Source: Adlercreutzia faecimuris
Lineage (GTDB): Bacteria > Actinomycetota > Coriobacteriia > Coriobacteriales > Eggerthellaceae
Length of the DNA stretch: 64,000 bases
Assembly: GCF_022669055.1 (NCBI RefSeq)
Contig: NZ_JAJMLW010000001.1
Span: 744,001 to 808,000, forward strand
Reading direction: 5' to 3'
In this document: positions 53,169-61,855 of the stretch, in pieces
Position numbering within the stretch: position 1 is the first letter of the stretch
How the letters are laid out: the number at the start of each line of letters is the position of its first letter
The notes under the pieces: model-generated
Told to the model about the DNA's origin: nothing
The model's database searches: none
What the model saw: only the letters and a program-made list of their open reading frames with translations
Translations under genes and position numbers: made by a program

Positions 53169-53334
53169 GGGGACGTAGGATGTTGTCCTCGAGACGGACA
53201 ACGGGGACGTAGGATGTTGTCCTCGCGCGGGGAGCAGAGACGCGGGACAACGGGGACGTAGGATGTTGTCCTCGCGCGGGGAGCAGAGACGTGAGGGCGG
53301 CGGGGCGGGACAACATCCTACGTCCCCGTTGTCC
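53169..53334. repeat. Repeat cluster: three direct and one inverted copy of GGGGACGTAGGATGTTGTCC
   Basis: Direct copies start at 53169, 53203 and 53252; an inverted copy occupies about 53307-53334. The second and third belong to a 49-base tandem unit that also carries GCGCGGGGAGCAGAGACG. The third and inverted copies can form a long hairpin (GGACAACGGGGACGTAGG region) just 16 bases before the folP-folK start. The span is 166 bases, like the other inverted-repeat elements. Confidence 0.8.
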
Positions 53335-53350
53335 TTGAGAGGAGATGCTG

Positions 53351-54664
53351 ATGAGCTGGCAGTGCGCATCGTTTGAGTTCGACACCGACAAGCCCGTCAT
53401 CATGGGCATCCTGAACGTGACGCCCGACTCGTTCTCGGACGGCGGCCAGTTCGCCTCCGCCGAGGAGGCCGTCGCCCGCGGGCGGCAGATGGCCGAGGAG
53501 GGCGCCGCCATCATCGACGTGGGCGGCGAGTCGACGCGCCCCGGCGCCGCGCCGGTGGACGCCGAGGAGGAGTGGCGCCGCGTGGGCCCGGTGATCGAGG
53601 CCCTGGCCGCCGAGGGGCTGTGCGTGTCGGCCGACACCCGCCGCGCCGAGGTGGCGCGCCGTGCCGTGGCGGCGGGGGCATCCGTCATCAACGACGTGTC
53701 CGGCTTCCGCGATCCGGCCATGCGCGCCGTGGCCGCCGGCTGCGACGCGGGCCTGGTGGTCATGCACATGCAGGGCGAGCCGGCCACCATGCAGGATGAT
53801 CCGACCTACGACGACGTGGTGGCCGAGGTGCGTGACTACCTGCGTGACCGCGCGGCCGAGCTGGAGGCGCTGGGCATCGCCCACGACCGCATCTGCCTGG
53901 ATCCGGGCCCCGGGTTCGGCAAGACGGCCTCGCAGACCGTCGAGCTCTTGCGCAACCTCCACGAGATCGCGCGGCTGGGCTACCCGGTGATGTGCGCCGT
54001 GTCGCGCAAGAGCTTCATGAAGAAGGCCTACGGCATCGACGACCCGCTGGCCCGTGATGAGGCGTCGGCCGCCGAGACGCTCATGGCCTGCGAGCTGGGG
54101 GCCACCGTGGTGCGCACCCACAACGTGCCCGCCACCGTCGCCGCCCTCGCTGACCTGCGGCCCTACGTGCTGCTGGGCCTGGGGGCCAACGTCGCTTTGG
54201 TGGCGCACCCCGGCGAGGAGCAGGAGGGCAAGATCGCCCAGCTCAACCACGCCATCGGCCAGCTGTGCCTGCTGCCCGACACCACCATCATCGACATCGC
54301 CGGCTTCTACGGCAGCGAGCCGGCCTACCTCGCCGACCAGGAGGAGTTCGTGAACACGGTGGTGCTCCTGCGCAGCGGGCTGCCGCCGCTGGAGCTGCTC
54401 GACTGCCTCCAGGCGATCGAGAACGGCTTGGGCCGCGTGCGCGAGGTGCCCAACGGCCCGCGCACCTGCGACATCGACATCCTCGACTACCAGCTGTACC
54501 ACTTCGCCAACGACCGCCTGACGCTGCCGCACCCGCGCATCTGCGAGCGCGACTTCGTGGTGAAGCCGCTCCTGGAGGTGCGCCCCGGCCACGTGCTGGC
54601 CGACGGCACGCCGGTCGACTCGGTGCCCGAGTCCGAGCGCCTCGGCCGCGCCTGGCGGCTGTAG
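53351..54664 (+). CDS. Bifunctional dihydropteroate synthase / HPPK (FolP-FolK fusion)
   Basis: 437 residues. The N-terminal ~275 are DHPS: MGILNVTPDSFSDGG, DVGGESTRPGA, INDVSGF, LDPGPGFGKT and VSRKSF. From ~280 an HPPK domain follows: LLGLGANV, FYGSEPAYLADQEEFVNTVV, LGRVREVPNGPRTCDIDILDY and LPHPRICERDFVVKPLLEV. It performs two successive steps of folate synthesis, in the order FolP-FolK although HPPK acts first. The HPPK ring opening lacks the usual SNLGD stretch (it has VALVAHPGEEQEGK). The ATG at 53351 is six bases after AGGAG; the ATG at 53345 abuts it. Confidence 0.92.
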   Translation: MSWQCASFEFDTDKPVIMGILNVTPDSFSDGGQFASAEEAVARGRQMAEEGAAIIDVGGESTRPGAAPVDAEEEWRRVGPVIEALAAEGLCVSADTRRAEVARRAVAAGASVINDVSGFRDPAMRAVAAGCDAGLVVMHMQGEPATMQDDPTYDDVVAEVRDYLRDRAAELEALGIAHDRICLDPGPGFGKTASQTVELLRNLHEIARLGYPVMCAVSRKSFMKKAYGIDDPLARDEASAAETLMACELGATVVRTHNVPATVAALADLRPYVLLGLGANVALVAHPGEEQEGKIAQLNHAIGQLCLLPDTTIIDIAGFYGSEPAYLADQEEFVNTVVLLRSGLPPLELLDCLQAIENGLGRVREVPNGPRTCDIDILDYQLYHFANDRLTLPHPRICERDFVVKPLLEVRPGHVLADGTPVDSVPESERLGRAWRL

Positions 54665-54808
54665 CGCCCGCGCGTCGCGCGCCCGTGTAAGATTTCCGGC
54701 CATTTTAGCCGGCGGAATTGCACGAGGCGGATGCGGTACGGCCGATGAGCGGCGGAAAAGGATGCGCCGGGAGGCGGTGCGGAGGAGCGGGGCGAGAGGA
54801 GCCTGGCG

Positions 54809-55645
54809 ATGGAGTTTCGCGTGGAGTGCCTGGAGGCCGTGGGGTCGACCAACGAGGTGGTGAAGGAGGCGCTCGAGGCGGGAGAGCCCGAGGGGCTCGT
54901 CGTGCGCGCCCGGCGCCAGACCGGCGGCTACGGGCGCCAGGGCCGCACGTGGGCGAGCCCCGAGGGCGGCCTGTATATGTCGCTGCTGCTGCGGCCGTCT
55001 GTGCCGCCCGCCCAGCTGCCGACCCTCAGCCTGGTGGTCGGCCTGGCCGTGCGCCGGGCGCTCGCGTCCCTCGTGACGCTGGCCGAGGCGCGCCGCATCC
55101 AGGTGAAGTGGCCCAACGACGTGGTCTACGCCGAGGCCCCCGCGGCGGGGGAGCGCCGCGTCCCCGCAGGCAGCATGCCGGATGCGCCGGGCGCGCCGGG
55201 CACGGGCGGGAAGGCGTTTCGGAAGCTGTGCGGGATATCGCTTGAGGCCCACGGGGGCGGCGTGTGCGTCGGCATCGGCGTGAACGTGCTGCCGCCGGCG
55301 CGCCCGGCCGAGCTGCCGGGGAAGAACGCGCCGGCCTACCTGGCCGATCTGGGCTACGGCTTCACCTGCGAGGCGCGCGGCGCGGTGGACGAGGTGGCCG
55401 CGGCCGTCCTGCGCGAGCTCGCGCCGCTCTACGAGCGCTGGGAGGCGGCGGGCCTGGGGCCCCTCGTGCCGGAGTACGACGCGTGCGCCGCCCTGGCGGG
55501 GCGCGCCCTCACCGTGGCGGATCGCAACGGCGCCGTGCTCGCCGAGGGCACGGCCGTCGGCATCGACGAGCACGGCCGTCTCCTCATCCGCCGCCCCGAC
55601 GGCACCGAGCACCCCGTGTCCTCCGGTGAGGCGCACATCCTGTAG
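54809..55645 (+). CDS. birA: Biotin-protein ligase without DNA-binding domain (group I BirA)
   Basis: 278 residues. The catalytic core starts at once: VGSTNEVVKEA, GYGRQGRTWASPEGGLYMSLLL, IQVKWPNDVVY and a GVCVGIGVNVL strand. It attaches biotin to carboxylase carrier proteins. There is no N-terminal helix-turn-helix, so it cannot repress biotin genes itself. A ~28-residue Ala/Gly/Pro insertion separates KWPNDVVY from FRKLCGISLE. GAGGAGCCTGGCG precedes the ATG. bioY, the biotin uptake gene, lies two genes downstream. Confidence 0.88.
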   Translation: MEFRVECLEAVGSTNEVVKEALEAGEPEGLVVRARRQTGGYGRQGRTWASPEGGLYMSLLLRPSVPPAQLPTLSLVVGLAVRRALASLVTLAEARRIQVKWPNDVVYAEAPAAGERRVPAGSMPDAPGAPGTGGKAFRKLCGISLEAHGGGVCVGIGVNVLPPARPAELPGKNAPAYLADLGYGFTCEARGAVDEVAAAVLRELAPLYERWEAAGLGPLVPEYDACAALAGRALTVADRNGAVLAEGTAVGIDEHGRLLIRRPDGTEHPVSSGEAHIL

Positions 55646-55823
55646 GGGCGCACCACTTCCGCATCGCCTCTCCCTCAGCCCTTCCTCCTAACGGTGGGTT
55701 TTACCGCCTGAATGGTATTAGCCGTTTCGTATTAAGACCGTCGGCCGTCGTTCTTCGCGATGTGCAACTAGTGGCATGGCGCGCCGGGTAGAATGGCCGG
55801 GAGAGACACGAGAAAGGCGCATC

Positions 55824-57323
55824 ATGACAAGCGACGCGACGCAGACGCACGGCACGGGCACGCCCAGCGCGCCCGGCGGCGGCGTGCCGTCGAGCCGCGT
55901 CACCCGGATGGGCACCGAGTCCATCCCCAAGCTCATCACCGAGTTCGCCATCCCCTCGGTGGTGGGCATGGTGGTGAACGGATCCTACAACCTCATCGAC
56001 TCCATGTTCCTGGGCCACGCCATGGGTGAGCTCGGCCTGTCCGCCGTCACCGTCGCCAACCCCACCATGATCGTGTTCATGGCGCTCGCCATGCTGGTGG
56101 GCACCGGCGGCAACGCGCTGGCGGCCCTGCGCCTGGGCGAGGGCAACCGCGACGCCGCGGAGCGCGCGCTCGGCAACGTCATCACGATGTCGCTCGTGCT
56201 GTGGGTGCTGGTGGCCCTCCTGGCGGCGAACCCGGCCGTCATCGACGCGGTGCTCACCCTGTCGAGCGCCACCGACGACGTGCGGCCCTATGCGCGCACC
56301 TTCATCCAGATCCTGTGCTACGGCTTCATCCTCCAGTGCATCGGCATGGGCGTCAACAACTTCATCCGCACCGCCGGCGCGCCCAACCGCGCGCTCGGCA
56401 CCATGGTCATCGGCCTGGTGGCGGCCACCGGCTTCAACTACCTGTTCGTCATCCTGCTGGGCTGGGGCGTGGCCGGCAGCGCGCTGGCGACGCTCGCCGG
56501 CCAGGCGTGCTCGTGCGCGGCGGTGCTGTGGTACTTCCTGTTCACCAAGAACGTCCCGCTGCGCATTCGCCTGAGCTGCCTGCGCCCGGCGCGGCGCATC
56601 GTCACCACCATCCTGGCCTTCGGGTTCCCCGGGTTCGCTCTCCAGGCGGGCGCGGCGCTCGTCAACTTCCTGCTCAACTACCAGCTGGTGAAGTACGGGG
56701 CCCTGAGCCCCCTCGGCGCCGAGGACGCCCTGGCCTCCATTGGCGTGGTGCAGCGCATCGGCATGTTCACCATCATGCCCATCGTGGGCGTGTCCGTCGC
56801 CATCCAGCCGCTGCTGGGCTACAACTACGGCGCGCGCAAGATCGACCGCGTGCGCACGACCCTGTGGCTGAGCATCGCGGGCGCCACGGTGATCTGCCTG
56901 GTGGAGTGGGCGGTGACCATGCTCTTCGCCGAGCCCATCGTGGCCGCCTTCGGCGTGTCCCATGACGGGCTGGTGGAGTTCACCGCCTTCGCGCTGCGGA
57001 TGTGGCTGCTCATGCTGCCGTTCATCGGCTTCCAGATCGTGGGCTCCAACTACTTCCAGGCCACCGGGCAGCCGGCGAAGGCCATCTTCCTGACGCTGAC
57101 CCGCCAAATCATCTTCCTGGTGCCGCTAGTGCTGTTCCTGCCCAGCGCGCTGCCGGCGCTCGCGCCGTCCCTGACGGGCCTGGATGCGCTCTACGTGGCC
57201 GCCCCGGTGTCGGACTTCCTGGCTATCTTCACCGTGGGCATCTTCCTGGTGTGGGAGATGCGCCGCCTGCGCCGCGTGCAGGCGACCGGCGGCCCCCAGC
57301 CCGCCGGGAAGCCGGCGGCCTAG
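55824..57323 (+). CDS. MATE-family multidrug/Na+ antiporter
   Basis: 499 residues, about 12 helices. The halves carry PSVVGMVVNGSYNLIDSMFLGH and GFPGFALQAGAALVNFLLNY, with VGVSVAIQPLLGYNYGARKIDRV typical of MATE proteins. These expel cationic drugs or metabolites in exchange for Na+ or H+. AAAGG lies seven bases before the chosen ATG; an in-frame ATG at 55776 adds 16 charged residues without a ribosome site. Upstream bases 55690-55740 hold GGTATTAG/CGTATTAAG near-repeats that may be an operator. Confidence 0.88.
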   Translation: MTSDATQTHGTGTPSAPGGGVPSSRVTRMGTESIPKLITEFAIPSVVGMVVNGSYNLIDSMFLGHAMGELGLSAVTVANPTMIVFMALAMLVGTGGNALAALRLGEGNRDAAERALGNVITMSLVLWVLVALLAANPAVIDAVLTLSSATDDVRPYARTFIQILCYGFILQCIGMGVNNFIRTAGAPNRALGTMVIGLVAATGFNYLFVILLGWGVAGSALATLAGQACSCAAVLWYFLFTKNVPLRIRLSCLRPARRIVTTILAFGFPGFALQAGAALVNFLLNYQLVKYGALSPLGAEDALASIGVVQRIGMFTIMPIVGVSVAIQPLLGYNYGARKIDRVRTTLWLSIAGATVICLVEWAVTMLFAEPIVAAFGVSHDGLVEFTAFALRMWLLMLPFIGFQIVGSNYFQATGQPAKAIFLTLTRQIIFLVPLVLFLPSALPALAPSLTGLDALYVAAPVSDFLAIFTVGIFLVWEMRRLRRVQATGGPQPAGKPAA

Positions 57324-57579
57324 CGGCTCCGGCGCGCGCTGCCGCCCGGGTTTTCGCGCCGCCGCCTACCCCGCCGCCGTGTCGTGCGAGGCGTGCCGCT
57401 GCATCGCCCCGCGCGTCGCGCCGTACCGCGCCCCGCGCCGCCTTCCGGCCCCCCCGGGGTGCGCCGCGCTGCCGTTGGCCGCCCGTTCGGCACGCCGTCG
57501 CCCGTTATGTGACAGCCGCCCGCGTACCATCGGGTAAGATTCCGCGCTTCTTGTAAACCCAAGAGGGAAAGGACCAACC

Positions 57580-58236
57580 TTGGAAACCACGGACGTCAAC
57601 ACGAAAGCGGCGGCTGCCACGCCGTCGCGCACGCGCTCTGTCGCCTTCGTCGGGCTGACCATCGCCATCATGGCGGTGTTGGCTTGGATCACCATCCCCC
57701 TGGGGCCGGTGCCGTTCACGCTGCAGATGTTCGCCGTCACCTTCGCCATCGTGGTGCTCACGCCCACCCAGGCGATGGCCTCCATCGCCGGGTACCTGCT
57801 GCTGGGCGCCGTGGGGCTGCCCGTGTTCTCGGGCATGCGCGGCGGGTTCGGCGTGCTGGCCGGGCCGACCGGCGGCTTTCTGTGGGGCTACCTGATCGGC
57901 GTGGCCGCGGCCGTGGTGCTGCTGCACCTGGTGCGCACGCGCACCGGCTGGGACGCCGGGCGCCGCGAGCGCGCCCTCGACCCGGCGGCCGCCGCGGCGC
58001 AGACCCCGGCCCAGCGCGTCGGGCGCTTCCTGCGCGCGTCGGGCGTCGAGGTGCTGGCCGGCGTGCTGTTCACGGCCATCGCCTACGCCTGCGGCTGCGT
58101 GCAGTACGCCGCCGTCGCCGGCGTGAGCCTCGAGGCCGCCTTCCTGGTGGCCTGCGCCCCCTTCATCGTGGTCGACGCGTGCAAGATCGTGGCCGCCGTC
58201 GCCTGCGCCCAGGCCGTGCGGGCCGCCGTCCGCTAG
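57580..58236 (+). CDS. bioY: BioY, substrate-binding component of the biotin ECF transporter
   Basis: 218 residues with about six helices. ITIPLGPVPFTLQMFAVTFAIVVL and GYLLLGAVGLPVFSGMRGGFGVLAGPTGGFLWGYLIG are the BioY signatures. It binds biotin in the membrane and works with a shared ECF energising module encoded elsewhere. The start is a TTG after GGGAAAGG; no better codon precedes the first helix. A ~35-residue charged insertion lies before the last helices. Confidence 0.88.
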   Translation: METTDVNTKAAAATPSRTRSVAFVGLTIAIMAVLAWITIPLGPVPFTLQMFAVTFAIVVLTPTQAMASIAGYLLLGAVGLPVFSGMRGGFGVLAGPTGGFLWGYLIGVAAAVVLLHLVRTRTGWDAGRRERALDPAAAAAQTPAQRVGRFLRASGVEVLAGVLFTAIAYACGCVQYAAVAGVSLEAAFLVACAPFIVVDACKIVAAVACAQAVRAAVR

Positions 58237-58553
58237 GGCCGCCCATCCCGCGCCGCCCCGGCGCGACGCACCCCGCGCACCCGCGCCGCCCGCCCTGGGC
58301 GCCGCGGGCGCGTCTCGCCGCCGCGCGTCCCCGCGCGGCGGCGCGCGTTTTCCGCACCTTCCAAAGGGTGCTCCCCACCAGGCACAACACGAAAAATGAT
58401 ACCCGCGGTATCAGGGAAGAACATACTCCTGGGCTCACGACAGCGCTGCCCCGGGAAGTCATGATTACCCCCACGATCGGCATTGACGGAGGCTGGACGC
58501 CGGCGCCCCACGCGCCGACCCGCGCCAGCCCGGCTGCGAAGGGGGCAGCGCCA
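58237..58553. promoter_or_regulatory. Upstream region of the MFS gene with a 17-bp palindrome
   Basis: The 317 bases hold GC-rich filler and then TGATACC-CGC-GGTATCA (58397-58413), seven-base perfect arms around three bases, 141 bases before the chosen start. It looks like an operator. An alternative gene start at 58461 would put it 48 bases upstream. Confidence 0.5.
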
Positions 58554-59834
58554 ATGGGGGATTTGCTCGGCAAGCTGACGTCGTACTTCAAGATCCGCTA
58601 CGCGATCATGCTCGTACCCGTCTGCGGGTTCGCCATCTACGACAGCGTGTTCCAATCGTTCTCGTCAATCTTGGGGGTGCTTCGCAACGCCTACCCCGAC
58701 GTCCCGGTGACGGCCATCCAGATGATCTTGGCGCTGCCGCCCATGGTGAGCATACCGGGGACGCTGCTGGCGGGCTTTCTGGCCGCCTATATCCACAAGA
58801 AGCGGCTCGCGGAGTTCGCGCTGGCCATCATCTTCGTCGGGGGCATGATCCCCGTCGTGTTCCCCGAGCCGAGCATCTACGCCATGTTCGCGTGCAGCGC
58901 CTGCATCGGGGTGGGGCAGGGCTTCCTGCATCCGCTGGCCAACGCCATCATCTGCCAGCGCTGGGAGGACGACAGCGAGCGCAGCCGCGTTTTGGGCTTC
59001 AAGCAGTGCTTCAACTACCTGGGCGAGGTGCTGGTCACGCTGTGCGTGGGGTTCCTGGCGCTCGCGCGCTGGGGCAACGCCTTCCTCGTGTACCTGGGCG
59101 TCATCCCCGTCTTCCTGGTGACGCACTTCTGCCTGCCCAAGGGCGAGCTCGACAAGCGGCTCATCGACCGCGAGCACCGCGCCGAGGGCCTGCGCGACCT
59201 CCTGCGGCCGCGCGTGGTGTACCTGTTCGTCCTGTTCTTCTTCGCCATGATGTGCCTGTACGGCTACTACACCAACATCGCCCTGCTGGTGCAGGAGCGC
59301 TCGCTGGGCACCACGGCCGACATCGCCGGTATATCGTCGACCATCAGCATCGCGTCGCTTGTCCTGGGGGCGCTCTACGGGCTGGTGTCCAAGCGCCTCG
59401 GGCGGTTCACGCTCACCGTGGGCTTCGGGCTTCTGGCCTGCGGCATGCTCGTGGTGTCGCTCGGGGTGAGCCTGCCCATGATCGTGGCGGGCGGCATCCT
59501 CATCGGCCTGGGCGTGGGCATCCAGCAGATCAGCACCGTCTACTACATCTCGAAGGCGGTGAACCCGCGGCTCGTCACGCTGGCCGTGTCCATCGCGCTG
59601 TCCTGCATATCCCTGGGCGCGTCGCTCGCGCCCTTGGTCATCGGGTTTGTCAACGTGACGGTGCTGGGCGCCCAGACGGCCGCCGGCGGCCTCATGGTGT
59701 CGAGTGCGGGCTACCTGGTGCTCATGCTGGTGGAGGGCGGGCTGACGCTGTGCCGCAAGCGCGCCCACGACGAGGACGACCACGAGGGGCTCACCCCCGA
59801 GCAGGCCGCCGACATGGCCCCCGAGGAGGACTAG
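58554..59834 (+). CDS. MFS transporter of unknown substrate
   Basis: 426 residues, about 12 helices (FKIRYAIMLVPVCGFAIYDSVFQSF, ACIGVGQGFLHPLANAII, FVLFFFAMMCLYGYYTNIALLV and others), with MFS-type gene duplication. The small cytosolic loop is AYIHKKRLAEF. The ATG at 58554 is preceded by GAAGGGGGCAGC; an in-frame ATG at 58461 would add 31 residues. It is convergent with the split LuxR regulator and near the molybdopterin enzyme, so it may bring in or expel that enzyme's substrate. MFS carriers adjacent to such enzymes are common in Eggerthellaceae. Confidence 0.8.
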   Translation: MGDLLGKLTSYFKIRYAIMLVPVCGFAIYDSVFQSFSSILGVLRNAYPDVPVTAIQMILALPPMVSIPGTLLAGFLAAYIHKKRLAEFALAIIFVGGMIPVVFPEPSIYAMFACSACIGVGQGFLHPLANAIICQRWEDDSERSRVLGFKQCFNYLGEVLVTLCVGFLALARWGNAFLVYLGVIPVFLVTHFCLPKGELDKRLIDREHRAEGLRDLLRPRVVYLFVLFFFAMMCLYGYYTNIALLVQERSLGTTADIAGISSTISIASLVLGALYGLVSKRLGRFTLTVGFGLLACGMLVVSLGVSLPMIVAGGILIGLGVGIQQISTVYYISKAVNPRLVTLAVSIALSCISLGASLAPLVIGFVNVTVLGAQTAAGGLMVSSAGYLVLMLVEGGLTLCRKRAHDEDDHEGLTPEQAADMAPEED

Positions 59835-59865
59835 GAACGCGCAAACCAGATGCGGTGCGCGGGGC

Positions 59866-60099
59866 CTACTCCGTCTCCTCCACGATGTTGATGAGCTCCT
59901 GCTGGGAGTGGATGTCCATCTTCTGGTAGATGTGGTAGGTGTGGGTCTTCACGGTGCGCTCGGCCACGAACAGCTGGTCGGCGATGTACTTGGCGTTGCG
60001 CCCCCGCGCCAGGTAGGAGAGGATCTCGCCCTCACGCGGCGTGAGGTCGTAGCGCTGGGCGGCCCTCAGGCAGCGGTTCTTGTAGGGGTGCTCCACCAC
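59866..60099 (-). CDS. LuxR-type HTH, out-of-frame C-terminal part of the membrane regulator
   Basis: 77 residues, of which most is a LuxR/GerE helix-turn-helix: LTPREGEILSYLARGRNAKYIADQLFVAERTVKTHTYHIYQKMDIHSQQELI. It is in a different frame from the upstream membrane part. One additional C (or two fewer) in the nine-base C run at 60120-60128 would join them into a normal ~500-residue membrane LuxR regulator, continuing ...TEETPPP into QDDSEEPVVEHPYKNR. A GTG start with GAGGAG five bases upstream could also let the HTH be made alone. Either way the DNA-binding domain itself looks intact. Confidence 0.75.
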   Translation of the reverse strand: MVEHPYKNRCLRAAQRYDLTPREGEILSYLARGRNAKYIADQLFVAERTVKTHTYHIYQKMDIHSQQELINIVEETE

Positions 60100-61346
60100 T
60101 GGCTCCTCGGAATCGTCTTGGGGGGGGGCGTCTCCTCTGTGCCCTCGTCGGCGATCTCGTCGATGAGCGGGTACTTATCGGGCAGGATGGTGCCGACGGT
60201 GATGTAGGCGCACACCAGCACGATGAGCGTGGTGGCCACGATGGGCGCCGTCCCCGCCCCGCCGGGCGACGAGAGGAACGCCACCACCACCCAGCCGAAT
60301 GCCTGGCCGGCGATGATGAACAGCCGCCCCTTCGAGAAGCAGTAGGAGGGGGACACCGACAGCAGGTTGCCGCGCAGCGACAGGATGGACCGGTTCACGA
60401 AGTCGAACAGGTAGGCGACGATGAACAGGATGAACGCCACGACGCCCACCACCGGGGCCTTGGCGAACCCCATGACGCACAGGCCGCCGGTGAGCACGGG
60501 CAGGAACACCAGCTGGCTGCGCTCGAGCGAGAGCAGGGCCGGGTTCGTCCGCTTGAAGGAGCAGAAGATGGCCGCCGTCCCGATGAAGCTGACGCCCATC
60601 AGCAGGAGGGGGAACTGGTCGCGCAGCACCCCGACCATCATCACCCCGGCGCAGAAGCTGATGAGCACGCCGTCGACGATCATCACGTAGGAGCCGCTGC
60701 GGCGAAACGAGCTCTTGGCGCTCAGCCACTCCTCGTCGTGCTCGTCCATGTCGGCACCGCGGTGCGGCGGTGCCTGGAGCAGCACCAGGCAGGAGGCCGC
60801 CTCCATGACGAGGAGCGCGCCGAGCGCCGCGGTGGGCGTGAGGGCGAGCATCCCCACCAGCAGAAACGACGTGATGGCGAACGACCAGAAGGCGATCTTG
60901 GTGGCGTAGGACTCCTCCAGGTTGCTCTTGGCGTCCACCCAGGAGCAGGCGAGCAGGGCGTTGGCGCACCCCCAGCAGGCCCAGGCGACGGCGACGACGG
61001 CCGCGGGCACCGCGAGCCCCGTGGCCGTCTCGATCACGACGATGACGGGCAGCAGGGCCTGGCCGGCCAGCCCGGCGACCTTCGCCTGGGCCGAGCGCAC
61101 GGTGCGGTCGCGGTTCTTGACGAAGCGCGAGAAGACGAAGTGGAACGCGGCCGCGGCGGCCATCGCCACGCACCGGCAGAGGCAGAACGCCACGCCGGTG
61201 TCGGTCTGGGCGGTGGTGAGGACGGGGCTGTAGAGGCTGCTGAGCTGAGCGGTCATGAACAAGACGTATCCCACCATGCCGAGCAGCGATATCTCGGTGA
61301 GCCGATCCTCGGCGCCGACTTCGCCGTTGCTAATACTTTGCGTCAT
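60066..61346 (-). CDS. Membrane sensor part of a LuxR-family regulator, cut by a frameshift before its HTH
   Basis: 426 residues in this frame, with about 12 hydrophobic segments (LLGMVGYVLFMTAQLSSLY through TTLIVLVCAYITVGTIL) and a final cytosolic stretch. After TEETPPP the frame runs into a nonsense tail (KTIPRSQWW...) because of the C9 tract. In the neighbouring frame the expected LuxR HTH follows. AAAGGAGTGCGAGT precedes the ATG. It is divergent from the 78-residue protein and molybdopterin enzyme, the position of a dedicated substrate-responsive activator. The frameshift could be phase variation, ribosomal slippage, a recent mutation or a sequencing error. Confidence 0.8.
   Translation of the reverse strand: MTQSISNGEVGAEDRLTEISLLGMVGYVLFMTAQLSSLYSPVLTTAQTDTGVAFCLCRCVAMAAAAAFHFVFSRFVKNRDRTVRSAQAKVAGLAGQALLPVIVVIETATGLAVPAAVVAVAWACWGCANALLACSWVDAKSNLEESYATKIAFWSFAITSFLLVGMLALTPTAALGALLVMEAASCLVLLQAPPHRGADMDEHDEEWLSAKSSFRRSGSYVMIVDGVLISFCAGVMMVGVLRDQFPLLLMGVSFIGTAAIFCSFKRTNPALLSLERSQLVFLPVLTGGLCVMGFAKAPVVGVVAFILFIVAYLFDFVNRSILSLRGNLLSVSPSYCFSKGRLFIIAGQAFGWVVVAFLSSPGGAGTAPIVATTLIVLVCAYITVGTILPDKYPLIDEIADEGTEETPPPKTIPRSQWWSTPTRTAA
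60120..60128 (-). repeat. C9 homopolymer inside the regulator gene
   Basis: Nine consecutive G on the plus strand (C on the coding strand) lie exactly between the sensor and HTH-coding parts. Length 9 gives the out-of-frame state; 7 or 10 would restore the fusion. Runs of this length are prone to slipped-strand mutation. Confidence 0.8.
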
Positions 61347-61573
61347 ACTCGCACTCCTTTTCCCTGCTCAAACCACCTGTTTATCAAAGGCGCCGCCATT
61401 CATACCCACCAGCAGATGCGGGCTGTGTGCCGACGTGGAAGACTGCGAAAAGTCGAGACCTTGAGAGCTCGCGATCGCAGGATACGTAGGTTTCAGTTTC
61501 GTCGAAAGGGGGGAAGGCGACCTAACCGGTCGACAGGTTCGTTGTTCTAGGCCCAATTGTAAAGGAGGTCCAA

Positions 61574-61810
61574 ATGGCTGAACAAGAGTTGCTCGATAAA
61601 TATGCGCCGACGCTCGACATGCTGGAGACGAAGGAGGCGTACCTCCTCGACGGGGATCTGTACATCCGCTACGAGTTCCGCGATCCGGAGGAGCTCCAGA
61701 CGCGCATGACCTACCACAAGGTGGGGGGCGACAACGTCGTTTCCGACGACAACCTGGTGCTGCTGGGCGTGTGGGCCCGGGCGCAGAAGAACGGGGAGCG
61801 CGTCAAGTAG
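61574..61810 (+). CDS. Small acidic protein of unknown function preceding the molybdopterin enzyme
   Basis: 78 residues beginning MAEQELLDKYAPTLDMLETKEAYLLDGDLYIRYEF. No family is recognised. It has a strong ribosome site (AAAGGAGGTCC) and lies 45 bases before the molybdopterin enzyme, so the two are surely co-transcribed. No signal or membrane segment is seen. It could be a small partner subunit or maturation factor of the enzyme; that is a guess from position. Confidence 0.7.
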   Translation: MAEQELLDKYAPTLDMLETKEAYLLDGDLYIRYEFRDPEELQTRMTYHKVGGDNVVSDDNLVLLGVWARAQKNGERVK

Positions 61811-61855
61811 GTCAGGGGGCGCTTCGGCGCTTGAGAGAGAGGAAAGGAGCTGCGC

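Noticed and set aside
53160-53340. CRISPR array suggested by regularly spaced repeats before folP-folK
   Set aside because: Only three direct copies with unequal spacing, near-identical spacers, one inverted copy and no cas genes; it fits a palindromic intergenic repeat.
59866-60099. Independent small LuxR solo gene
   Set aside because: Possible because of GAGGAG-GTG, but the seamless fit to the preceding membrane domain after a one-base change at the C tract makes a split single gene the better reading.
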